Positions 1 through 4,637 of a stretch of DNA of 5,587 nucleotides are shown here, piece by piece. The stretch covers positions 1-5,587 of the forward strand of contig JBILVB010000215.1 of assembly GCA_044370695.1 (NCBI GenBank), in the 5' to 3' direction. The stretch's first letter is position 1; each line of letters starts with the position of its first letter. The notes beneath the pieces were generated by a model. The model was given only the letters and a program-made list of their open reading frames with translations. It was not told the DNA's origin and ran no database searches. The stretch comes from JBEIFW01 sp044370695 (GTDB lineage Bacteria > Actinomycetota > Acidimicrobiia > Acidimicrobiales > Ilumatobacteraceae). Position numbers and translations under genes: made by a program.

Positions 1-92
1 TGCCCCTGGGACCCGTAGCCGACGACGGCCACCTTCTTGCCGAGGATGATCGACCGATCTGCATCGGCCTCGTAGTACACGGTGGCGGCCAT
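1..92 (-). CDS. ilvC: Ketol-acid reductoisomerase, N-terminal fragment (cut by window edge)
   Basis: The first 30 codons of acetohydroxyacid isomeroreductase, which uses NADPH to rearrange and reduce 2-acetolactate or 2-aceto-2-hydroxybutyrate to the dihydroxy acid in Ile/Val synthesis. The visible N-terminus has the family's acidic 'YYEADAD' opening, then the beta strand 'KKVAVVGYGSQG', the start of the Rossmann dinucleotide-binding loop. The ATG is at 92-90. Its A is shared with the TGA stop of ilvN (TGATG arrangement), so translation is probably coupled. A purine-rich ribosome-binding site (GAAGGGAAAGG) lies about 7 bases upstream, inside the end of ilvN. The rest of the gene, including the catalytic domain, lies outside the window. 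Confidence 0.95.
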   Translation of the reverse strand, partial: MAATVYYEADADRSIILGKKVAVVGYGSQG

Positions 93-619
93 CAGCTTGC
101 CTTTCCCTTCAGGGCGCGCACGCGCGCCGCACGATCCAATTTGGGCAGCGCCACCCGGCCGGTGCGCTGGAGTTCCACGATGCCATAGCCCCGCAGCAGC
201 TCTTCAAAGTCGTCGAGCTTGTCGGGGTGGCCTTCGAGCGAGACGGTGATCAAGTCGACGCCGACCGAGAGGATCTTGCCCTCGAAGATCTGCACCAGCT
301 CGACCACCTGACCCCGGTTGGCCGGGTCGGCGGAGACCGTGGCCAGGAGCAGCTCGCGCTCGACCGAGTTGCGGGGGTCGAGCTCGGTGATCTTCACGAC
401 GTCGATCAGCTTGAACAGCTGCTTGACGATCTGCTCGAGCGGAGCCGACTCGACGTCGACCACGATCGTGATGCGCGAAAAGCGCGGGTCCTCGGTGGGC
501 GCCACGGCGAGGCTGAAGATGTTGAAACCCCTGCGGGCGAACAGGCTCGCCACCCGGGCCAGGACACCGGCCCGGTTCTCGACCAGGGCCGACAGGATGT
601 GGTGGTCGGGCAGGCTCAT
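92..619 (-). CDS. ilvN: Acetohydroxyacid synthase regulatory (small) subunit
   Basis: The 175-residue small subunit of acetohydroxyacid synthase, which binds and activates the IlvB catalytic subunit and confers feedback inhibition by valine. An N-terminal ACT domain spans about residues 6-80, with the effector loop 'ENRAGVLARVASLFARRGFN'. N15, G18 and N33 align with E. coli IlvH N11, G14 and N29, which are known valine-site residues, so valine sensitivity is likely to be retained. The C-terminal small-subunit domain covers about 85-165 ('ELVQIFEGKILSVG' and 'GIVELQRTGRVAL'). The protein is slightly longer than E. coli IlvH (163 aa) through a basic tail. The ATG at 619 overlaps the ilvB TGA by four bases (ATGA), and AAGGA sits 9 bases upstream, so translation is probably coupled to ilvB. 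The frame stays open well upstream of this ATG, but that part is only a shadow of ilvB. The gene is named ilvH in some annotations. Confidence 0.96.
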   Translation of the reverse strand: MSLPDHHILSALVENRAGVLARVASLFARRGFNIFSLAVAPTEDPRFSRITIVVDVESAPLEQIVKQLFKLIDVVKITELDPRNSVERELLLATVSADPANRGQVVELVQIFEGKILSVGVDLITVSLEGHPDKLDDFEELLRGYGIVELQRTGRVALPKLDRAARVRALKGKAS

Positions 620-2346
620 CGCAGCAGGTCCTTGTTCTGCGAGGACGGCAGGATGATGTCGTCGTTGGCCATGCCGGCGGGCACCATCGGGAACACCTTC
701 TCCCGGGCGTCGACCCGGAACTCGACCACGACGGGCCGGTCGTCGATCTCGTTGGCCTTGTCGATGGCCGGCTGCACCTCCTCGGGCGACTCGACCCGGA
801 TGCCGATACAGCCCATGGCCTCGGCCCACTTCACGTAGTCGGGCAGGTCGGTCGAGAGGTACACCTCGCTGTAGCGCTCCTCGTAGAACATCTCCTGCCA
901 CTGGCGCACCATGCCCAGGTAGGAGTTGTTCAGGATCCCCACCTTGATCGGGATCCGCTCGGTCGAGGCGGTGACGAGTTCCTGCGCGGTCATCTGGAAG
1001 CAGCCGTCGCCGTCGATGGCCCACACCGTGGCATCGGGCCGACCCACCTTGGCGCCGATCGCTGCCGGCACCGAGAACCCCATCGTGCCCAGGCCGCCGG
1101 AGTTCACCCAGGTGTACGGCTGCTCGAAGCGCCAGTACTGGCTGGACCACATCTGGTGCTGGCCCACGCCGGAGACGAGGATCGTGCCCTCGGGGGCCGA
1201 GTCGCGCAGGGATTCGAGGCAGTACTGCGGCTTGAGGGCGTCGCCGGGCTCGGACGGCTCGTAGGTGTAGGGGAAGTTCTCCTTCCAGCCCGACACCCGC
1301 TGCTTCCACGCACTCGTGTCGGCCCGGGCCTCGCCGGTGCCGAGCAGGTTGCGCACCTCGCGGATCAGCGCCTCGATCACGAGGCGGCAATCGCCGACGA
1401 TCGGCACGTCGGGCCGGCGAACCTTTCCCTGCTCGGCGGGATCGATGTCGACGTGGATGATCTTGGCTTCCGGAGCGAACGCGGCGACCTTGCCGGTCAC
1501 CCGGTCGTCGAACCGGGAGCCGAGTGCGATCAGCAGGTCGGCGCGCTGCAGCGCGGTGACCGCCGTCGCGTTGCCGTGCATGCCCGGCATGCCCAGGCAC
1601 AGCGGGTGGCTGTCGGGGAACGCCCCCCGGGCCATCAGCGTGGTGACGACGTGGATGTCGAGCAGTTCGGCGAGCTCCCGCAGCGCCGCTGCGGCCCGGG
1701 CCTTCAGGATGCCGCCCCCGACGTAGAGCACGGGCCGTTCCGAGGCGAGGATCAGCTTCGCCGCCTCACGGATCATGCGCGGGTCGCCCGTGAGGGTGGG
1801 CTTGTAGCCCGGCAGGTCGATCGCCTCGGGCCAGTACCACTCCATCGTGTTCTGGAGCACGTCCTTGGGGAGATCGACGAGGACCGGGCCGGGCCGGCCG
1901 GTCGTAGCGATGTGGAACGCCTCCCGGATGGCCCGGGGGATGTCCTGGGCCGTCATCACGAGTTCGTTGTGCTTGGTGACCGAGCGGGTGATCCCGACGG
2001 TGTCGCACTCCTGGAACGCATCGGTGCCGATCGCCGAGGTCGGCACCTGACCGGTCAGACACACCATCGGGATCGAGTCCATGTAGGCGTCACACAGGGG
2101 GGTGACCATGTTGGTGGCCGCTGGGCCCGAGGTGACCATGGCGACCCCGGGCCGGCCGGTGACATGGGCGTACCCCTCGGCCATGTGCCCGGCGCCCTGC
2201 TCGTGGCGCACGAGGATGTGGCGGATCGACGAGTCGAGCAGCGGGTCGTAGGCGGGCAGGATGCAGCCGCCGGGGAGGCCGAACATCACCTCCACGCCCT
2301 CCATCTCGAGGCTCTTGATCAGGGCCTGTGCTCCGGTCAGCTTCAT
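616..2346 (-). CDS. ilvB: Acetohydroxyacid synthase catalytic (large) subunit
   Basis: A 576-residue thiamine-diphosphate enzyme of ordinary family length. It condenses pyruvate with pyruvate (to acetolactate, towards Val/Leu) or with 2-ketobutyrate (towards Ile). The N-terminal pyrimidine-binding domain carries the catalytic glutamate E49 in 'RHEQGAGHMAEGYA' and the 'GQVPTSAIGTDAFQE' loop. The middle FAD-binding domain contains 'GSRFDDRVTGK'. The C-terminal diphosphate-binding domain has the metal/ThDP motif GDG (446-448) through NN (473-474), followed by 'MVRQWQ'; W483 corresponds to the tryptophan of the herbicide site in plant enzymes. The ATG at 2346 is chosen because the protein aligns with the family from MKLTGAQ and because GGAG lies 6 bases upstream. 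The frame continues upstream to 2466, but that stretch is Arg/Pro-rich, unlike the family, and would run across the terminator hairpin. ilvN follows with a 4-base overlap. Regulation: see the leader peptide and attenuator upstream. A small deviation is 'SGPAATN' where 'SGPGATN' is usual. Confidence 0.97.
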   Translation of the reverse strand: MKLTGAQALIKSLEMEGVEVMFGLPGGCILPAYDPLLDSSIRHILVRHEQGAGHMAEGYAHVTGRPGVAMVTSGPAATNMVTPLCDAYMDSIPMVCLTGQVPTSAIGTDAFQECDTVGITRSVTKHNELVMTAQDIPRAIREAFHIATTGRPGPVLVDLPKDVLQNTMEWYWPEAIDLPGYKPTLTGDPRMIREAAKLILASERPVLYVGGGILKARAAAALRELAELLDIHVVTTLMARGAFPDSHPLCLGMPGMHGNATAVTALQRADLLIALGSRFDDRVTGKVAAFAPEAKIIHVDIDPAEQGKVRRPDVPIVGDCRLVIEALIREVRNLLGTGEARADTSAWKQRVSGWKENFPYTYEPSEPGDALKPQYCLESLRDSAPEGTILVSGVGQHQMWSSQYWRFEQPYTWVNSGGLGTMGFSVPAAIGAKVGRPDATVWAIDGDGCFQMTAQELVTASTERIPIKVGILNNSYLGMVRQWQEMFYEERYSEVYLSTDLPDYVKWAEAMGCIGIRVESPEEVQPAIDKANEIDDRPVVVEFRVDAREKVFPMVPAGMANDDIILPSSQNKDLLR

Positions 2347-2426
2347 CGGGTGCTCCTGCAGATGTCGGGCGGGGAACGGCGGGGAAGGGCGGTGACCGAC
2401 CACCACACACGTGGCGAAACGGGCGG

Positions 2427-2457
2427 AAAAACGAAGCGACCTCCCGGAGGGAGGTCG
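2427..2457 (-). terminator. Intrinsic terminator (attenuator) ahead of ilvB
   Basis: A perfect 9-bp stem, CGACCTCCC / GGGAGGTCG (2457-2449 with 2445-2437), with a 3-base loop, followed on the minus strand by CTTCGTTTTT. The T-rich tail lies only on the minus-strand side, so it would stop transcription heading into ilvB. It sits 80 bases ahead of the ilvB start codon and downstream of the Leu/Val leader peptide, so it should act as the regulated stop of an attenuator and not as the end of another gene. The T-run starts 5 bases after the stem, which is slightly offset from the ideal. Confidence 0.8.
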
Positions 2458-2459
2458 AC

Positions 2460-2490
2460 AGCGCACACCGGCGTGGAGGCCGGATGCGCT
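2460..2490 (-). promoter_or_regulatory. Leader hairpin overlapping the leader-peptide stop codon (pause/protector stem)
   Basis: In the transcript AGCGCAU-CCGGC pairs with GCCGG-U-GUGCGCU around a 6-base CUCCAC loop. Twelve pairs form, including one G-U, with a single bulged U. The left arm begins at the AG of the leader-peptide UAG, so a ribosome terminating there would mask it. The stem also holds the segment 2482-2475 (CGGCCUCC) that could otherwise pair with the terminator's 3' arm. It probably acts as the first hairpin of the attenuator, pausing polymerase or sequestering the antiterminator strand. Confidence 0.65.
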
Positions 2491-2530
2491 AGGTGACTAC
2501 GAGAAGGGTGGCAGGACGAAACAGATCCAC
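2489..2530 (-). CDS. ilvB leader peptide (attenuation peptide), 13 aa
   Basis: A 14-codon minus-strand ORF starting with GTG at 2530 and ending in TAG at 2491-2489, encoding MDLFRPATLLVVT. It holds consecutive Leu-Leu-Val-Val codons (CTT CTC GTA GTC) just before the end plus an earlier Leu: regulatory amino acids clustered as in leader peptides of branched-chain operons. It is followed immediately by a strong hairpin and then an intrinsic terminator. There is no Shine-Dalgarno sequence, but the GTG lies only 8 bases after the candidate -10 box, so it may be translated from a leaderless or nearly leaderless mRNA, as is common in actinobacteria. Ribosome stalling on these codons when charged Leu or Val tRNA is scarce would let RNA polymerase pass the terminator. 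No Ile codon is present. The reading frame is direct observation; the function is inferred from arrangement and composition. Confidence 0.75.
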   Translation of the reverse strand: MDLFRPATLLVVT

Positions 2531-2538
2531 GGGCCGGC

Positions 2539-2570
2539 ATTCTATGCACGCGTTGCACGGCCGACGTCAA
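2539..2570 (-). promoter_or_regulatory. Candidate promoter of ilvBNC
   Basis: On the minus strand TTGACG (2570-2565) resembles a -35 box and TAGAAT (2544-2539) matches the -10 consensus at five of six positions. The spacer is 20 bases, longer than the usual 16-18, so the -35 may be weak, may be a different overlapping hexamer, or may need an activator. Transcription would start near 2532-2529, next to the GTG of the leader peptide. No other good -10 was seen between the leader peptide and the divergent gene. Confidence 0.5.
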
Positions 2571-2574
2571 CGCG
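2549..2574. promoter_or_regulatory. Inverted repeat overlapping the ilvB -35 region (possible operator)
   Basis: A perfect 7-bp dyad, CGCGTTG (2549-2555) and CAACGCG (2568-2574), with a 12-base spacer. The right arm overlaps the candidate ilvB -35 box, and the element lies between the divergent starts. Arms of this length and spacing suit a dimeric regulator, but GC-rich sequence yields such dyads by chance. The regulator, if any, is unknown. Confidence 0.3.
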
Positions 2575-2587
2575 ACAGGCTTTCGCG

Positions 2588-3040
2588 GTGCCGGCGCCGT
2601 GGTCGAAATGGGTCAACTCGCGCGAGCGGATCGTCGAGCGGGCCCGACCGCTGCTCGAGCCGGGTGAACTGATCGCCCACGTGGTCCGCGTCCTGGAGGG
2701 ACCACCGCGCCTGGCCGGCATGCTGTTCGGGCTCGTGATCGGCGTGCTGGCGAGCCCCGTGCTCGGTCCGCTGCTGTCGTTCCCGGTCATGTTCCTGGCG
2801 TTCACCTCGCTCTACAAACGGCGGGTGATCGTCGCCACGGACCGCTCGGTGACCGTCCTCGGATGCTCCCCGTTGCGCTTCGGCCCGCGATCCGTCGTTG
2901 CCCGCCTCGAGGTCGACACGCGCATCGGCCCGCCCAAGGGGCTGTTCTTCGCCGTCCGGGTCGGCGGCAAGCGCTACTACGTGGTGCCCCGCTGCGTCCA
3001 GGAACTCCAGGACGCCGACCGAGACGTCATCGAGTCCTGA
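2588..3040 (+). CDS. Small membrane protein with PH-like domain, function unknown
   Basis: A 150-residue protein if started at GTG 2588. It has a basic/amphipathic N-terminus (about 1-40, with 'LLEPGELIAHVVRV'), one long or two short hydrophobic segments (about 42-76, including 'GMLFGLVIGVLASPVLGPLL' and 'FPVMFLAFTSLY'), then 'YKRRVIVATDRSVTVLG' and further beta-type strands to the end. The 'xVxVTDRxVxVL' pattern after a membrane segment is typical of bacterial PH-like (bPH) domain proteins of actinobacteria; the family match is by eye. The gene is divergent from ilvB and converges on the next gene with 18 bases between the stops. The start is uncertain. The frame is open from a GTG at 2411, but that stretch is Arg-rich and overlies the ilvB attenuator. 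GTG 2588 has only a weak AGG upstream. No link to amino-acid synthesis is evident. Confidence 0.7.
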   Translation: MPAPWSKWVNSRERIVERARPLLEPGELIAHVVRVLEGPPRLAGMLFGLVIGVLASPVLGPLLSFPVMFLAFTSLYKRRVIVATDRSVTVLGCSPLRFGPRSVVARLEVDTRIGPPKGLFFAVRVGGKRYYVVPRCVQELQDADRDVIES

Positions 3041-3058
3041 ACCGGGCCACCCAGCGGG

Positions 3059-4555
3059 CTACGGCGCCCCCCAGGACGAGGTCCCCTCGGTGAACCCTGC
3101 GAAGGGTGCCGGGCGCACCGGCAGCATCGGCTGCTGACCGGGTGGCCGCGTGATCGTTGCGGGAACAACCGCAGCGGGAGCAACCGCAGCGGGGGCGGCC
3201 GTCGGGGGGAGCGCCGCGGTGGCAGCCGGCGGCCCGAACCCTGGCGGTGCGGCGACCGGCGGGGTGACCGGAGGCGCGAAGGACGCGACCGGCACCGGCG
3301 TGGCCGTGACGGGCGGGGGCACGAGGGCATCCAGGATCGACGCCACCGGCGGGGGCGCGACCACCGGCGCCGGGGGCGCGACCACCGGATCGGGAACGAG
3401 GTAGCGCGGCGGCACCGGCGGCGCAGCGCCGGAGCCCGAATCCACCGGAGCGGGAGCGAATTGGTCCGCTCCCAACCACGCCGCCTCCATCGGACCCCGC
3501 TTCGCCCCATCGCCCTCCGCAGCGACCCCACCGCCCGGGAGGGGCATCGGGCTCGCCGCCGCCGGGGGCGGAGCCGCAACGGGACTGGGAGCGTTGAACC
3601 ATGCCGAGGAAGTGGCGGAACCGGCCGGCGTTGCGACGAGCAACCCGAACGCGTCCTCGGGCGAGACCGGCGCAGGGGCGGTCGCAACCGAGCCGGGCGC
3701 CGGTGCCATGGTCGCCGGGGCCGACGACCACGGGTCCCCGCCGAGCAGCCCGGACGGACCCCCGCCCGAACCGTGCGTGACCGCAGGGGCCGCCGCCACC
3801 ATCGCACCGAACCCGGCCGGACCCGCCGGTTCCGGCTCGACGCCACCGAATCCCAACCCGAACGGCACCGGATCCACGGCTGGCGCGCCCGTTGTCCCGC
3901 CGAGGGAACCCCACTGCACCGGTTCGGTCGGCACTGCGAGCGGCGCACCGGGTGCCGGCGTCCCGACGATCTGCGTCCGAGCGACGACCGCCTTGCAGGT
4001 CTCGACGTCGAGCGCCAAGGACTGCGCAACCAGGGCCAAGACCTGGCGCTGGGCCGGCTCCATCCCGCCGGCGACCGCGACCGAGATCAGACGGGCGAGT
4101 ATCCGCTCGCGCACCATCGCCGGAAACGCCGCCGCGGGCTCCAGGAACGCCCCCAAGCGATCGGCCGGTGCCATCGTGAGATCGAGGTCCAACGCCTCGA
4201 GGTCGTAGGCCAGCACCGTGGTCTCCCGCACGGCGAGCACGGCTACCGAACGCGCGGCACCGTCGCCGGGTCGCCCGGCCTGGAGCATCGCCACCACCCC
4301 GATCCGGGTGGCCAGGTGCTCGACGTCGTCAGTCGGCTCGGAACCGCCGAGTTCGTCGGCACCGAACACTCCGTCGCAGACGGAACAGACGAGCACCTCG
4401 GCCACGACGGTCTCCTTGCCCACGGTCAACCCGAGGAACGTGGGCCGACTGGCCACCCGGTGGCGTTCCATGGGCCGATCGACCCGGCAGGTCGGACACG
4501 CCGCAGTGGTCTCGGCGACCGTGCGGCGGCGGGTACGCGATGTCGACGACTTCAC
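3059..4555 (-). CDS. Zinc-ribbon protein with TerB-like helical region and long Pro/Ala-rich tail, function unknown
   Basis: A 498-residue protein of unknown function. Residues 20-60 hold two CxxC knuckles (C20-P-T-C23 and C57-S-V-C60) separated by 33 residues, a typical zinc ribbon. Residues about 76-127 form a mixed region ('DDVEHLATRIGVVAML'). Residues about 128-195 are helical, with 'ERILARLISVAVAGGMEPAQ' then 'LALVAQSLALDVETCKAVVA', resembling the helix pattern of TerB-like domains; this assignment is tentative. From about 196 to the end the chain is rich in Pro, Ala, Val and Gly, low in charge, with no signal peptide or membrane segment, and is probably disordered. The start is GTG 4555; an in-frame TGA upstream at about 4587 leaves no other start, and no close ribosome-binding site is seen. 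It follows ilvD on the same strand after 82 bases, but a terminator-like hairpin lies between. The other long frames over this region are Arg-rich and look like shadows. Confidence 0.8.
   Translation of the reverse strand: MKSSTSRTRRRTVAETTAACPTCRVDRPMERHRVASRPTFLGLTVGKETVVAEVLVCSVCDGVFGADELGGSEPTDDVEHLATRIGVVAMLQAGRPGDGAARSVAVLAVRETTVLAYDLEALDLDLTMAPADRLGAFLEPAAAFPAMVRERILARLISVAVAGGMEPAQRQVLALVAQSLALDVETCKAVVARTQIVGTPAPGAPLAVPTEPVQWGSLGGTTGAPAVDPVPFGLGFGGVEPEPAGPAGFGAMVAAAPAVTHGSGGGPSGLLGGDPWSSAPATMAPAPGSVATAPAPVSPEDAFGLLVATPAGSATSSAWFNAPSPVAAPPPAAASPMPLPGGGVAAEGDGAKRGPMEAAWLGADQFAPAPVDSGSGAAPPVPPRYLVPDPVVAPPAPVVAPPPVASILDALVPPPVTATPVPVASFAPPVTPPVAAPPGFGPPAATAALPPTAAPAAVAPAAVVPATITRPPGQQPMLPVRPAPFAGFTEGTSSWGAP
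3166..3193. repeat. Short tandem repeat in the Pro/Ala tail, 15-base period
   Basis: The 13-mer CAACCGCAGCGGG occurs at 3166-3178 and again at 3181-3193. On the coding (minus) strand it encodes alternating PAAV-type units near the C-terminus of the zinc-ribbon protein. The 15-base period keeps the reading frame, so it fits slippage or duplication within a low-complexity coding tail. Confidence 0.7.
3350..3388. repeat. Short direct repeat in the Pro/Ala tail, 21-base period
   Basis: An identical 18-mer (CGGGGGCGCGACCACCGG) occurs at 3350-3367 and 3371-3388. It encodes two PVVAPP-type units in the tail of the zinc-ribbon protein. The 21-base spacing preserves the frame, consistent with in-frame expansion of a low-complexity linker. 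Confidence 0.7.
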
Positions 4556-4580
4556 GTCGCAGCTATCGGCCGCTGCCTCC

Positions 4581-4623
4581 CGAAATCAATACGGGTCGCA
4601 GATCTTCACCGATCGCGGACCCG
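4581..4623 (-). terminator. Probable intrinsic terminator after ilvD
   Basis: Starting 14 bases after the ilvD stop, the minus strand can fold CGGGTC-(C)-GC-GATC / GATC-(T)-GC-GACCCG around a 6-base loop: 12 pairs with two single-base bulges (4623-4592). It is followed directly by TATTGATTTC. The U-rich tail is on the minus-strand side only. This would end the ilvD transcript before the zinc-ribbon gene, although read-through cannot be excluded since the tail is not a pure T-run. Confidence 0.55.
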
Positions 4624-4637
4624 GAGCCGACGGGCGT

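Larger units (their letters stand above)
2347..2538 (-). promoter_or_regulatory. ilvB 5' leader with transcription attenuator
   Basis: The untranslated leader of the ilvBNC transcript. In order on the minus strand it contains a leader-peptide ORF (2530-2489), a GC-rich hairpin starting within the peptide's stop codon (2490-2460), an intrinsic terminator (2457-2427), and about 80 bases of pyrimidine-rich sequence with little evident pairing (including GCCCTTCCCC and GCCGTTCCCC) down to the ilvB ribosome-binding site. This order of elements is the classical layout of ribosome-mediated attenuation known for amino-acid operons. The assignment rests on direct reading of the elements; their regulatory behaviour is inferred. 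Confidence 0.8.

Noticed and set aside
2347..2466. 40-residue N-terminal extension of IlvB from an upstream start
   Set aside because: The extension is Arg/Pro-rich, unlike IlvB family N-termini, and would translate through the terminator hairpin. The ATG at 2346 has a good ribosome-binding site.
1156..2496. Plus-strand open frame (446 codons) antisense to ilvB
   Set aside because: It lies wholly over unmistakable ilvB and its leader; the composition is rich in Asp/Arg/Gly/His without motifs. It is a shadow frame.
2411..2587. N-terminal extension of the plus-strand PH-like protein from GTG 2411
   Set aside because: The stretch is Arg/Lys-rich without recognisable structure and overlaps the ilvB terminator, leader peptide and promoter.
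3041..3160. Shared terminator between the converging genes (GGCCACCC near 3045 and GGGTGGCC near 3140)
   Set aside because: The arms are about 90 bases apart, one lies inside the zinc-ribbon coding sequence, and no T-run follows on either strand.
2977..4029. Minus-strand Arg/Ser/Pro-rich frame of 350 codons overlapping the zinc-ribbon gene
   Set aside because: The composition is typical of an out-of-frame reading of a Pro/Ala-rich GC-rich gene. The competing frame carries the CxxC pairs and a helical domain in continuity with the tail.
4581..4592. TATTGAT as a -10 promoter box for the zinc-ribbon gene
   Set aside because: No acceptable -35 hexamer is found 16-18 bases upstream, and the same bases are better explained as the terminator tail. 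It is kept only as a possibility within a finding.
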